Positions 1-8,810 of a stretch of 64,000 nt of DNA are shown here, one piece after another (the first letter of the stretch is position 1; every line of letters begins with the position of its first letter). Position numbers and translations under genes: made by a program. The stretch comes from Streptomyces rimosus subsp. rimosus (GTDB taxonomy: Bacteria; Actinomycetota; Actinomycetes; Streptomycetales; Streptomycetaceae), in NCBI RefSeq assembly GCF_000720725.1, contig NZ_JOCQ01000034.1:35763-99762 (forward strand), read 5' to 3'. The notes under the pieces are model-generated. The model was not told the DNA's origin. It made no database searches and saw nothing but the letters and a program-made list of their open reading frames with translations.

Positions 1-165
1 CGGGCATCACCACCAAAAGTGACCGCCTCCATACCATCCGTCAGCCACCCGCAGTGCGGGTTTGCCGCAAAGGGGCGTCAATGTCGGACCGGAGCACTAC
101 ATTCGATGGCACGGTGGAGTGCTGTGCCGTGCCGGGGCACGGCGGCGGTGAAGGAGGGGGGCCGG

Positions 166-777
166 ATGGGACATGACGCACCGCCGCGCTGGGACAGGCG
201 GATGCAGCAGCGGCTGGCGCGCGGCGAGGCGGCCGCGCTCGGCGAGCTGTACGACCGCTTCGCTTCGCTTGTGCACAGCCTTGCCCGCCGGGTGCTGGGG
301 GACGAAACCGCCGCCGACCGCATCACCCGTGAAGTCTTCGGCTACATCTGGGAGAACCCCGACTCCTACGACCCCAAGCAGGGCTCGCTGCGCTCCTGGG
401 TGGCCCAGCTCGCCCACCGCCAGTCCGTGCACCGGCTGCGCCAGGCCGGGGCCGCCTCGGCCCTGGACCGCGGCGCGGACGCCCCCGGGCCCGCCGAGAC
501 GGAGCGCCAGATCCGCGAAGCGTCCACCGCCGCCCGCGCCGATTACATCGTCACCTCCATGCCCGCCCCGCTGCGCGCCGCCCTGGAGCTGGCGTACTTC
601 CAGCGCCGTGACTACCGCCAGACCGCCGCCGACCTGGGCGTCACCGAGGACGAGGCCCGGCGCCGGCTGCGCCTGGGCCTGCAGCTGCTGTCCACCGCGC
701 ACAACCACCGGACGCTGCCGCCCGCCCCACCCGCCGAGCCCCCACCGCGCGGCCCCGGATACGGACGGCAGCTGTGA
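166..777 (+). CDS. RNA polymerase sigma factor, ECF-like (203 aa)
   Basis: Short sigma factor that should direct RNA polymerase to a small set of promoters. Region 2 lies at about residues 15-85 (ELYDRFASLVHSLARR; the aromatic motif GYIWENPDSYDP) and region 4 at about 125-170 (LRAALELAYFQRRDYRQTAADLGV, a helix-turn-helix). There is no region 1.1 or 3, as in ECF factors. The frame is open further upstream, but ATG 166 is chosen because AAGGAGG lies at 151-157 with ideal spacing. The stop overlaps the GTG of the next gene by 4 nt, so sigma and its presumed anti-sigma are translationally coupled. The C-terminal tail (about 25 residues) is Pro-rich. The specific ECF group is not assigned. Confidence 0.9.
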   Translation: MGHDAPPRWDRRMQQRLARGEAAALGELYDRFASLVHSLARRVLGDETAADRITREVFGYIWENPDSYDPKQGSLRSWVAQLAHRQSVHRLRQAGAASALDRGADAPGPAETERQIREASTAARADYIVTSMPAPLRAALELAYFQRRDYRQTAADLGVTEDEARRRLRLGLQLLSTAHNHRTLPPAPPAEPPPRGPGYGRQL

Positions 778-2186
778 ACGGCTCGGAGGGCCGGGACCCG
801 TACGACCCGCGGGAGCCGGGCGGCCCGCGCGACGGGCAGGGGCCGGGCGGCCCGCAGGGGCCGGGCAGCGGCGGCCCGTCCCGCTCCGGCGGCCGGCCGC
901 GCATCCCGTCCCCGCGTACCGCCGCCGAGGACAATGGACCACTGCCCGACGCGCCACCGCCCGCGGCGCCGGGCGTCCGCACGGACGCGGCGGAGACGGC
1001 AGACGCGGCGGACGCGGACGCACCCGCGGACACCACCGGACCGGACACCACCGGACCGGACGCCGCCACCCCCGCCCCTCCCCCGCACCGGGTCCTGAAG
1101 TCGCTGCTCGGCGCCTGGGCCCTGGCCGCCTGCTCCGCCGAGGAAACGGCCGCCGTCGAAACACACCTCACGGACTGCGCGGCCTGCGCCGACGAGGCGC
1201 TGCGCCTGCGCGACGCGGTCGGCCTGCTGCATCCCGCCGACCCCCTCGACCTGGACCCGCTGCTGCGCTCGCGCGTCCTGGAGGGCTGCCTCGGGCGGCG
1301 CCCGGCCCGTATCCCGGTGCCCGGGTGGACCGCGCCGTACGACGCCGAGACGGCGAAGCTGGACGCGCTGCTGAGCGACATGGGCGAGGCGGAGTGGCGG
1401 GCGCCGGTACGGCTGCGCTGGTTCGAGGGCGAGCGGCCGGCCGAGCGGCGCACGACCGTCGCCGGGGTGATCGGGCATCTGATGGCGGTGGACGGTCTGG
1501 TCGCCACCGCGCTCGGGCTGGGCGACCCGCTGGGCGCCGCGGCCCCGCACGGCCCGGCCGGGCCCACCGACCGTACGGAAGCCTGCTGGCAGGCGATGGC
1601 GGACGGCCGCAGCCCGCACGCCACCCGCGGCCCGTGGCGCGACCAGAGCCACACCCTGATCCGCACGGTGTCCTTCGCCGGCCGGGGAGTCGCCGAACTG
1701 CCCGTGCCGTACGGCGACGTCCGGCTGCCGATGCGCGACTCCTTACTGGACCGCGCCTTCGAGTGCTGGGTGCACGCGGGCGACATCGCCGAGGCGGTGG
1801 ACTATCCGTACGAGCCCCCGGTCGCCGGGCACCTGCACCAGATGGTCGACCTGGCGGCCCGGCTGCTGCCCGCCGTGCTGGCCGGCCGGCGCCGGGCCGG
1901 GCTGGCGACGCCGCCGCGGCGCCTGGTCGAGGCGGGCGCGCCCGGCCGTACGCTGCACCTGGAGGTGGAGGGGGCCGGCGGCGGCCACTGGTACATAGCC
2001 CTGGACTCGCCGGGCGCGCTCGGCACCCCGGACCGCACGGTCGCGCACATCGCGCTGGACAGCATCGAGTTCTGCCAGCTGGCGGCCGGTCACGTACCGC
2101 CCCAGGAGGCGGTCGCCGGGCAGCACGGCGAGCAGGACGCGATCCGCGACGTGCTGTTCGCGACGGCTTCGCTCTCGCGGCTGTGA
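774..2186 (+). CDS. Zinc-finger anti-sigma factor fused to a DinB/maleylpyruvate-isomerase-like domain (470 aa)
   Basis: Coupled partner of the upstream sigma factor (GTGA overlap). Residues 1-100 are a disordered Pro/Gly/Asp-rich stretch. A ZAS-type anti-sigma motif follows at H131-x3-C135-x2-C138, in the context LLGAWALAACSAEETAAVETHL. Residues about 190-350 resemble the mycothiol-dependent maleylpyruvate isomerase N-terminal (DinB four-helix) fold, with GHLMAVDG and ECWVHAGDIAEAV as the likely metal-binding helices. No membrane segment is seen, so this should be a soluble regulator, perhaps a zinc/thiol redox sensor (inference). Codon 324 (1743-1745) is TTA, rare in Streptomyces and translated by the bldA tRNA. 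The function as anti-sigma rests on the motif and coupling. Confidence 0.82.
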   Translation: MNGSEGRDPYDPREPGGPRDGQGPGGPQGPGSGGPSRSGGRPRIPSPRTAAEDNGPLPDAPPPAAPGVRTDAAETADAADADAPADTTGPDTTGPDAATPAPPPHRVLKSLLGAWALAACSAEETAAVETHLTDCAACADEALRLRDAVGLLHPADPLDLDPLLRSRVLEGCLGRRPARIPVPGWTAPYDAETAKLDALLSDMGEAEWRAPVRLRWFEGERPAERRTTVAGVIGHLMAVDGLVATALGLGDPLGAAAPHGPAGPTDRTEACWQAMADGRSPHATRGPWRDQSHTLIRTVSFAGRGVAELPVPYGDVRLPMRDSLLDRAFECWVHAGDIAEAVDYPYEPPVAGHLHQMVDLAARLLPAVLAGRRRAGLATPPRRLVEAGAPGRTLHLEVEGAGGGHWYIALDSPGALGTPDRTVAHIALDSIEFCQLAAGHVPPQEAVAGQHGEQDAIRDVLFATASLSRL

Positions 2187-2189
2187 GGA

Positions 2190-2228
2190 CGCCGGCGGCC
2201 GCGGCCCCACCGGGCGCGGCCACCGGCG
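2190..2228. terminator. Bidirectional terminator hairpin
   Basis: Inverted repeat with 14-nt arms (2190-2203 and 2215-2228, one mismatch) and an 11-nt loop, placed exactly between the convergent ends of the anti-sigma gene and purU. No U-tract follows, as is usual in Streptomyces. Confidence 0.8.
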
Positions 2229-2234
2229 TACGGA

Positions 2235-3107
2235 CTACGCGAAGACGACGGTGCGCGTGCCGTTGAGCAGGACGCGGCGCTCGCTGTGCCACTTCACGGC
2301 GCGCGCCAGGGCCTGGCACTCCACGTCCCGGCCGACGGCCACGAGCTGGTCCGGGGTGACGCCGTGTCCGACGCGCTCGACCTCCTGCTCGATGATCGGG
2401 CCCTCGTCGAGGTCCGCCGTCACGTAGTGCGCGGTGGCGCCGATGAGCTTGACGCCACGGGCGTGCGCCTGGTGGTAGGGCTTGGCGCCCTTGAAGCTCG
2501 GCAGGAAGGAGTGGTGGATGTTGATGATCCGCCCGGACAGCGCCTTGCACAGGTCGTCGGAGAGCACCTGCATGTAGCGGGCCAGCACGACCAGCTCGAC
2601 GTTCTCCTCCCGCACCAGCTCCAGCAGCCGCGCCTCGGCGGCGGCCTTGGTGTCCTTGGTGACCGGGATGTGGTGGAAGGGGACGCCGTACGAGCCGACC
2701 AGCTCGGCGAAGTCGGTGTGGTTGGAGACCACGGCCGCGATCTCGACCGGCAGCGCGCCGATGCGGGAGCGGAAGAGCAGGTCGTTGAGGCAGTGCCCGA
2801 ACTTGGACACCATCAGGACGATGCGCATCTTGTCGTCGGCGTGGTGGATCTGCCAGTCCATCTGGAAGGAGTCGCCGACCGCGGCGAAGCTGGCGCGCAG
2901 CTTCTCCAGGCTGACCGTGGCGTCCGCGCCGAAGTGGACCCGCATGAAGAAGAGCCCGGTGTCGTGGTCCCCGAACTGCTGACTGTCCTCGATGTTGCAC
3001 CCGGTCATGAACAGGTAGCTGGACACCGCGTGCACGATGCCCTGCTTGTCCGGGCAGGAGAGGGTGAGGACGTACTGGTCGGGGGTATCGGGCTGCGAGG
3101 CGCTCAT
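2235..3107 (-). CDS. purU: Formyltetrahydrofolate deformylase (290 aa)
   Basis: Hydrolyses 10-formyl-tetrahydrofolate to formate and tetrahydrofolate, balancing one-carbon pools and feeding PurT-type purine synthesis. An N-terminal ACT domain (about residues 8-85, YVLTLSCPDKQGIVHAVSSYL) is followed by the formyltransferase fold, with NIHHSFLPSFKGAKPY and the catalytic Asp region ADLDEGPIIEQE near the C terminus. The length matches the family. ATG 3107 (MSASQPDTPDQY) is preferred over an upstream in-frame start because family members begin just before the ACT domain. It lies 60 nt downstream of the hypothetical gene at 3168-3608 on the same strand and may be co-transcribed with it. Confidence 0.95.
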   Translation of the reverse strand: MSASQPDTPDQYVLTLSCPDKQGIVHAVSSYLFMTGCNIEDSQQFGDHDTGLFFMRVHFGADATVSLEKLRASFAAVGDSFQMDWQIHHADDKMRIVLMVSKFGHCLNDLLFRSRIGALPVEIAAVVSNHTDFAELVGSYGVPFHHIPVTKDTKAAAEARLLELVREENVELVVLARYMQVLSDDLCKALSGRIINIHHSFLPSFKGAKPYHQAHARGVKLIGATAHYVTADLDEGPIIEQEVERVGHGVTPDQLVAVGRDVECQALARAVKWHSERRVLLNGTRTVVFA

Positions 3108-3167
3108 GACCTCATAGGGTCGCACATCCCCGGCGGTGCTCCGTCCCGCCGCCTCCGGTCGCACGGC

Positions 3168-3608
3168 TCAGACCGACGCCTGCGTCATGATCGCCAGGAC
3201 TTCCAGCGAGTGCGGGGGCACGTCCGGGTCCTCGCCGTCCGCCGTCGTCAGCCGTACGTGCGCGTCGCGCGCGGCCCGTACGGTCTCGGCCCAGCCGTGG
3301 TGCTCCAGGTAGGCGGTCACCGGGGCGTCCGGGCCGACCTGGTGCATGATCCGCAGCACCCGCAGCACGGCGACGTCCACCAGGGCCGCCTCCTGGGAGT
3401 CGCGGAAGATCGTGCCCACGTACTTCTCGGCGGACCAGTTGTCCAGCCAGGTGTCCTCGACGAGCCGGTAGACGGCGTCGGTGACGTCGCCGTACCCCGG
3501 GCGGCCGGCCAGCCAGGTCTCCCGCTGGAAGACGGGGTCGGAGAGCATGTGCAGCGCGGAGCGCACATTGCTGCGCCAGCGCCACCACGGCATGTCGTTG
3601 AGCGGCAT
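3168..3608 (-). CDS. Conserved hypothetical protein, Trp-rich (146 aa)
   Basis: Soluble protein without a signal peptide or membrane segment, and not recognised as a named family. The N terminus is Trp-rich (MPLNDMPWWRWRSNVRSAL). The middle (YRLVEDTWLDNWSAEKYVGTIFRDS) and the C terminus (VLAIMTQASV) look like an all-helical fold. ATG 3608 is taken as the start; alternatives in frame are ATG 3617 and GTG 3665, and no good ribosome site separates them. It is encoded directly upstream of purU in the same orientation, so a link to one-carbon metabolism is possible but unproven. Confidence 0.75.
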   Translation of the reverse strand: MPLNDMPWWRWRSNVRSALHMLSDPVFQRETWLAGRPGYGDVTDAVYRLVEDTWLDNWSAEKYVGTIFRDSQEAALVDVAVLRVLRIMHQVGPDAPVTAYLEHHGWAETVRAARDAHVRLTTADGEDPDVPPHSLEVLAIMTQASV

Positions 3609-3759
3609 GGCGCCCATGGTGGTCGAGCGACGGCCGCGACGGGAAGACTTCTCCGAACCTTGCACAGTATTCGATCGTACGTTCTCGGCCGGTGATCATC
3701 TCCGGACCCCCGGAGTTCACCCGGCCGTCACGTTCCGGTCCATCGTCGTCACTCACGCG

Positions 3760-3776
3760 TTCCGGGCGAACCGGAA
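3760..3776. promoter_or_regulatory. Inverted repeat before the solute-binding lipoprotein
   Basis: TTCCGG-GCGAA-CCGGAA, with perfect 6-bp arms, ends 12 nt before the start at 3789. It could be an operator or a short 5'-UTR hairpin. No cognate regulator is adjacent. Confidence 0.4.
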
Positions 3777-3788
3777 TGCTCCGGCCAC

Positions 3789-5138
3789 ATGACCGGACGG
3801 CGACGCCCCTCCCCCCGCCCCTTCCCCCGCGCCTCCGCAGCCGGCACGGCTGTCACGGCCTGTACGGCGGCCCTGGCGTCACTGCTCTCGGCCTGCGGCT
3901 CCCTCCCCGGCACCTCGGGAAGGCCCGGGGAGAAGGAGCCGCTCACCGTCATGACCTGGGCGCCGGTGGACACCAAGGCGACCAACATGCCGGGGATGCC
4001 CGCCATGGCGCAGGCGTACGCGCGCTGGGTCAACTCCCGCGGCGGGCTCGACGGCCACCAGCTGAAGGTCCTGACCTGCAACGACCGCAACGATTCGGTG
4101 GGCGCCGCGCGGTGCGCGCAGCGGGCGGTCGACGCGAAGGTGATCGCGGTCGTCGGCTCGTACAGCCAGTTCGGCCGCTCGTTCATCTCACCGCTGGAGA
4201 TCCACGGCATCCCCTACATCGGCGGCTACGGCGCCTCCGACGAGGAGTTCGCCAGCCCCCTGTCGTACCCGGTCAACGGCGGACAGGCGTCGCTCCTGGC
4301 CGGCAACGGGCGCCAGCTGGCGAGCGTCTGCGAGCGGGTCTCGCTGGTGCGCCCGGACACCCTCCAGGGCGACCGGATGCCCGCGCTCCTCAACACCGGC
4401 CTCACCGACGGCAGCCGCCGCCCCGCCCACGACGTACGCGCGCCCGAGGACGGCACCGACTACGACGACGCGGCCCGGCGCGCCCTGGAGGCGGTGGGCG
4501 CCCCACCGGACGGAACCGGAACCGGAACCGGAGGCGCGAAGGGGGCGGGCGGCTGTGTGACGGCCACCCTCGGCGAGCGCACCGACACCTTCTTCGACTC
4601 CTTCCGCCGCCTGCAGCCCGCCGACTCCAAGGTGCGGATCGCCTCGGTACTGGGCAGCGCCGGGCAGGCGCTGGTGGACCGTACGGGCGGCCGGTCCGGG
4701 CCGCTGGAGGGCGCGTACCTGACCGGCTGGTACCCGGTCGCGAGCGACCCGCGCTGGAACCCGATGCGCAAGGTCATCAACGACCACGCCTTCGGCGACA
4801 ACCGCATCGACCCGGCCGACCCGGGCGTGCAGACCACGTGGATCGCCTACACGGTGCTGCGCTCGGTCGTCGAGGAACTCGGCGAGCAGGGCACCGACGA
4901 GATCACGGCACAGGCCGTGCAGCAGACGCTGGACCGCGGCGACCGGGCGGTGGACACCGGCGGCCTGACGCCGAAGCTGCGCTGGCGCTCCGGCGACATG
5001 CTCGCGGTGCCGGACTACCCGCGCACAGTGAACGGACTGGTGACGTATCAGGCCGTACGGGACGGGCAGCTGGTGGCGGCGAAGCAGGGCTTCGTGGACG
5101 TCACGGGGACGCTGGAGCGGCCGCGGGGGGACGGCTGA
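3789..5138 (+). CDS. ABC-type solute-binding lipoprotein, branched-chain amino-acid type (449 aa)
   Basis: Extracytoplasmic receptor of the Peripla_BP_6 (LivJ-like, type I) fold. It has a twin-Arg-rich N terminus (MTGRRRPSPRPFPR), a hydrophobic segment and the lipobox LLSAC around residues 32-36, so it is predicted to be lipid-anchored on the outer face of the membrane. Fold signatures include YARWVNSRGGLDGHQL, CAQRAVDAKVIAVVGSYSQFG and GIPYIGGYG. No permease or ATPase genes are adjacent, so it is either an orphan receptor serving a transporter elsewhere or a ligand sensor. The substrate is unknown. It is convergent with the long membrane protein at 5231-7150. Confidence 0.85.
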   Translation: MTGRRRPSPRPFPRASAAGTAVTACTAALASLLSACGSLPGTSGRPGEKEPLTVMTWAPVDTKATNMPGMPAMAQAYARWVNSRGGLDGHQLKVLTCNDRNDSVGAARCAQRAVDAKVIAVVGSYSQFGRSFISPLEIHGIPYIGGYGASDEEFASPLSYPVNGGQASLLAGNGRQLASVCERVSLVRPDTLQGDRMPALLNTGLTDGSRRPAHDVRAPEDGTDYDDAARRALEAVGAPPDGTGTGTGGAKGAGGCVTATLGERTDTFFDSFRRLQPADSKVRIASVLGSAGQALVDRTGGRSGPLEGAYLTGWYPVASDPRWNPMRKVINDHAFGDNRIDPADPGVQTTWIAYTVLRSVVEELGEQGTDEITAQAVQQTLDRGDRAVDTGGLTPKLRWRSGDMLAVPDYPRTVNGLVTYQAVRDGQLVAAKQGFVDVTGTLERPRGDG

Positions 5139-5215
5139 CGTTCCGGGCGGCTGTCATTCCGGGCGGGTGCCTTACGGGCGGGCGCCTTAAAGGCGGGTGC
5201 TTTACGGGCGACCGG
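5139..5215. repeat. Tandem 15-16 bp imperfect repeat (5 units) in a convergent intergenic gap
   Basis: Units start at 5139, 5155, 5171, 5186 and 5201, with a common core like CTTACGGGCGGGTGC. A perfect dyad, CGCCTT-A-AAGGCG, sits at 5183-5195. The array fills the gap between two convergent genes and probably serves as, or decayed from, a terminator. Confidence 0.65.
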
Positions 5216-5230
5216 GGTGGCGCCTGAGCG

Positions 5231-7150
5231 TCAGAGCTGTTCCGGGCGGCGTTCGGTCAGGCCGTACTTCTGCGCGATCGGGTTCCACAGCTGCGCCGCC
5301 TGCTGCTTGGCCTTGGTGGCCCGCCCGCTGGCCGCGTTGCCCTGGGCGGCCGCCTTGCCGCCGCGCGCCTTGCCCTTGGGGCAGCCCTTCTTGTCCTTCA
5401 CCTGGCCGGCCCAGGCGGCATAGTGGTTGTCGGCCGCGGCGGAGGACTTCCACGCCTCGTTGAGCGACGCGGTCAGGTCGCCGCTGCCCGGCAGCTTGTC
5501 GACGGTGAGCTTGGACAGGCGGCTGACCAGCTGGTTGCGCTGCTCGGCGGCGCCCCTGAGGTCCTTGGCCGCATTGTCGAGGTTGTCGCACGACTTGATG
5601 CTGTTGACCGCGCCGATCACGGCGGAGCGGCTGTTGTTGCTGTCCTTCAGGAGCGCGTCGAGGTCCTTGGCCTGGGCGGCCACCGGGTCGGCGGACGGCG
5701 ACTGCTCCTTGGCGCCCTGGTCCCCCTTGCCCGCCTTGTCGTCCTTCCCCGCGCCCGGCGCCCCGCCGCTCTCCTGCTTGTTCTTGGCGGAGCCGTCCTC
5801 ACCGCCCCCGCTGAGCGCATAGCCGACGCCCAGCCCGGCGCCCGCCAGAGCGAGCACGCTGACGCCGATGATGACGGCGGGGGCGATGCGGCGGCGCTTG
5901 CCGCCGCCGTCCGACCCGTGACCCGGCTGCGGCGCGAACTGGTCGTACTGCTGCTGGCCGTACGGCTGTTGACCGTACGGACCCGGCTGCTCCGCGTCGT
6001 CGAAGCGCGGCAGCGGCGCGGTCGCGTCCGGAATGTTGCCCGCGGCGGGGGCAGCCCCGGCGGGACCGGAGCGGAACAGGCCGTCGAACTCGGCCGGTGT
6101 CGCACGCTCCCCGGGCGCGCCGGGCGGGGCACCGAAGGGGGCGCCGGGCGGCGGGGCGGTGCCTGCGCCGATCGGCGGGATGAATTGGGTGGCTTCGGAG
6201 TCCGGGTTGGGCTGCGGGGGCTGCCCGGGGTGTCCGGGATGTGGCGACTGTCCGGGCTGCTGCGCGGGCTGCCCGGTCTGCGCGTTCCGAGCCGGGCCCG
6301 GCTGCGGGCCGGTCGGCTTGATCGGGCGCAGCGTACGGGTGGACTCGCTGGGCGATTCGGGGCGGGCGGTGCCGGCTGCGGGCGGGAGGGGGGCGGCGCC
6401 GGGCATCGGGCCGGGCTGCGCGGGCTGTCCGGGCTGCCCGTTTCCGCCCGTACGTCCGGACTGCCCGCCCACCGGGCGCAGCAGGGCCGTTGCCTCCGGG
6501 TCACCCGCCGCGGGCGGCATCGGCGCACTGGCCTGCGGCGTCGCGGGGACGATCTGACCCTGTGCGGCCGGGCCGTCCGCCTGCGCGTCGAACGGCGATA
6601 TCAGCGCGGTCGCCTCCATGTCCGGGGACGGCGCAGGACCGCCCGGCCGACTCGGGTTCGGCATGGGCGGCTGCGCCTGGGGAGGCAGCGGTATGGCGGC
6701 CGGGGGCTGCTGCTGGAACGACGGGTGCGGCTGCTGCGCCGTGGGGGCCGTCGGGGGGACCGGGGGCATGGAGGGCTGCTGGGCAGGGGGCTGCTGGGCG
6801 TACGGCTGCGGCTGGCCGGGGGCCTGCTGGCTCGACATCGGCTGGCCCGGCATCGGCTGCCCACCGTACGACTGTCCCTGAGGCTGCTGCCCCTGAGGCA
6901 GCTGCCCCTGCATGGGCGGCCCCTGAGGCGCCGGTCCAGGCCCCTGCCCCGGCCCCTGTCCCTGCCCTTGCTGCGCCCCCGGCGCCGCCTGCTGATCGGG
7001 GCCCCACGGCTGCCCCCAGGGCTGGCCCGCGGGCGGTGCGGCCTGCCGGCCGGGAACCCACGGATCACCGTGAGCGGGCAGCACAACGCCCTCTCGCGCG
7101 GGCTCGCCCGCGGAATTGTGCGGGTCGTTGCCCTGTCCGCTCTGCGTCAC
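5231..7150 (-). CDS. Large Pro/Gln-rich single-pass membrane protein (639 aa)
   Basis: Residues 1-415 are cytoplasmic, low-complexity and rich in Pro, Gln, Gly and Ala, with repeats such as GQPxGQ. A basic stop-transfer (KRRR) precedes one membrane helix at about 422-446 (IAPAVIIGVSVLALAGAGLGVGYAL). The outer domain of about 190 residues is predicted helical (AVIGAVNSIKSCDNLDNAAKDL; SLNEAWKSSAAADNHYAAW) with two Cys. The start GTG 7150 is fixed by TAGGAG 5-6 nt upstream; the open frame before it lacks support. The cytoplasmic part repeats EAT-x-(L/F)-(I/L)-x-P (DMEATALISP, DPEATALLRP, DSEATQFIPP), which may be kinase or FHA-reader sites (inference). Function is unknown. Confidence 0.85.
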   Translation of the reverse strand: MTQSGQGNDPHNSAGEPAREGVVLPAHGDPWVPGRQAAPPAGQPWGQPWGPDQQAAPGAQQGQGQGPGQGPGPAPQGPPMQGQLPQGQQPQGQSYGGQPMPGQPMSSQQAPGQPQPYAQQPPAQQPSMPPVPPTAPTAQQPHPSFQQQPPAAIPLPPQAQPPMPNPSRPGGPAPSPDMEATALISPFDAQADGPAAQGQIVPATPQASAPMPPAAGDPEATALLRPVGGQSGRTGGNGQPGQPAQPGPMPGAAPLPPAAGTARPESPSESTRTLRPIKPTGPQPGPARNAQTGQPAQQPGQSPHPGHPGQPPQPNPDSEATQFIPPIGAGTAPPPGAPFGAPPGAPGERATPAEFDGLFRSGPAGAAPAAGNIPDATAPLPRFDDAEQPGPYGQQPYGQQQYDQFAPQPGHGSDGGGKRRRIAPAVIIGVSVLALAGAGLGVGYALSGGGEDGSAKNKQESGGAPGAGKDDKAGKGDQGAKEQSPSADPVAAQAKDLDALLKDSNNSRSAVIGAVNSIKSCDNLDNAAKDLRGAAEQRNQLVSRLSKLTVDKLPGSGDLTASLNEAWKSSAAADNHYAAWAGQVKDKKGCPKGKARGGKAAAQGNAASGRATKAKQQAAQLWNPIAQKYGLTERRPEQL

Positions 7151-7352
7151 CGGGACTCCTACGATCTGCTGACTTACGGAAGCGTCGGTCACGCTACCGG
7201 GTCGCAGTCGCGTTCGACCATGTCCCCTGGTCACCACCCACGCAGGGCGCGCAGAGAGGCGCCGGGCGGGCCATGGCGGCCCGCCCGGCGACAGGACGAG
7301 GCGGCCCGTGCGCCGCCCAGCCCACCCCCGGCTGCGACGGGCCGCGAATCCG

Positions 7353-8744
7353 CTACGCGGCTGCCCGCAATTCCAGCCGGGCACCGAACTCCCGCACCAC
7401 CGGCTCGTCCCGGTACGGCTCCAGCCTCAGCTGGAAGTCCTCCAGGTATTCCGCACCACGGTTCGAGCGCAGTCCGCTCAGCAACTCCACGGCCTGCGTG
7501 CCCGTATGGCACGCCTGCTCGATCTCGCGCTGCTGCACCTGCGCGCTGGCCAGCAGCACCAGTCCGATGGCGCGGCGCCGCGCCCGCCCCTCGGGATGGC
7601 CGTCGACCGCTTCCTGCGCGCGCTGGCGAGCGGCACCGGCCTGCCCCAAGTCGCGATGGCAGTGCGCGAGTTCATCAGCGAGATACGCCTCGTCGAAGTG
7701 CGCGATCCACGCGGGGTCCTCGCCGGTGCCGGAGGCGGCCCCGGCACGCTCCATCGCGCTTACGGCACGGCCCGCCACGACCTGGAAAGCGCGCGCGTCG
7801 CCCATCAGCGCGTGCCCGCGCGCTTCCGCGGCGAAGAACATCGCCTCCGCGCGCGGCGTGACGTGCCCGCGCGCGCCTTCCTGTGCGGCCTTGGCGAGCT
7901 GTGAGATCTCCCGGGGGTTGCCCAGCGAGGCGGCGAGGTGGCTCATGCTGGCGGCCAGTACGTAACCGCCGTACCCCCGGTCGCCCGCCGCCTGAGCGAG
8001 CCGCAGCGCCTGGATGTAGTAGCGCTGCGCCAGCCCCGGCTGGCCGGTGTCGACGGCCATGTAGCCGCCCAGTTCCGTCAGCCGGGCGACGGCCGCGAAC
8101 AGTTCGCGCCCGACCGACTCACGGTACGAGCCGGCCAGCAGCCCGGAGACGACGCTGTTGAGGTAGTGGACGACGACCGGCCGGACGTGGCCGCTGCCGT
8201 AGCGGTGGTCCAGTTCGCTGAGGGCGGTGGTCATGGCCCGTACGGCTTCGACGTCCGAGATGCCCACCCGGGCGCCGGCGTTGCGCGCCACCTGCGGGTC
8301 GGCGCTGGTGATGAGCCAGTCGCGGCTCGGTTCGACCAGCGCGGACGCGGCCACGGTGGAGCCGCTGAGGAAATCGCGGCGGCCGACGTCGCTGCGCCAC
8401 AGCTCACAGACCTGTTCGATCGCGCCGAGGACGGTGGGCGAGAACTGCAGCCCCACACCGGACGCGAGGTTCTTGCCGTCGGCCATCCCGATCTCGTCGA
8501 TGGTGACCGTGCGCCCCAGTTTGCGGCCCAGCGCCTCCGCGATGATGGCCGGGGCCCGGCCCCGCGGCTGCTGGCCGCGCAGCCAGCGGGCGACCGAGGT
8601 CTTGTCGTAGCGCAGGTCGAGGCCGTGTTCGGCGCCGCACATGTTGACGCGGCGGGCGAGTCCGGCGTTGGAACAGGCGGCTTCCTGGATGAGCGCCTGC
8701 AGCCGTTCGTTCGGCTGCCGCGCGACGAGTGGCCTGGCGGCCAT
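7353..8744 (-). CDS. Helix-turn-helix/TPR transcriptional regulator, NsdA-like (463 aa)
   Basis: The N terminus (about 10-90) carries an XRE-like DNA-binding region: NERLQALIQEAACSNAGLARRVN, then YDKTSVARWLRGQQPRG. The remainder is an all-helical TPR-like array (LAQRYYIQALRLAQAAGDRGYGGYVL; ISQLAKAAQEGARGHVTPRAEAM; LAHCHRDLGQAGAARQRAQEAV). Streptomyces has several such regulators. NsdA, a negative regulator of sporulation and antibiotics, is the best known, but I cannot say which paralogue this is, so no symbol is given. Three short palindromes lie 67-94 bp upstream of the start (8811-8838). Likely role: signal-dependent developmental or metabolic control. Confidence 0.85.
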   Translation of the reverse strand: MAARPLVARQPNERLQALIQEAACSNAGLARRVNMCGAEHGLDLRYDKTSVARWLRGQQPRGRAPAIIAEALGRKLGRTVTIDEIGMADGKNLASGVGLQFSPTVLGAIEQVCELWRSDVGRRDFLSGSTVAASALVEPSRDWLITSADPQVARNAGARVGISDVEAVRAMTTALSELDHRYGSGHVRPVVVHYLNSVVSGLLAGSYRESVGRELFAAVARLTELGGYMAVDTGQPGLAQRYYIQALRLAQAAGDRGYGGYVLAASMSHLAASLGNPREISQLAKAAQEGARGHVTPRAEAMFFAAEARGHALMGDARAFQVVAGRAVSAMERAGAASGTGEDPAWIAHFDEAYLADELAHCHRDLGQAGAARQRAQEAVDGHPEGRARRRAIGLVLLASAQVQQREIEQACHTGTQAVELLSGLRSNRGAEYLEDFQLRLEPYRDEPVVREFGARLELRAAA

Positions 8745-8810
8745 GCTGCACCCCCTGATTACTGCTGCGCGTTCACCAGCGAACGCCGTACCCGTTGATC
8801 AATTCCCCGC

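Noticed and set aside
1..165. N-terminal extension of the sigma factor back to position 19
   Set aside because: AAGGAGG at 151-157 fixes the start at 166, and the extension is Cys/Arg-rich without sigma-factor similarity.
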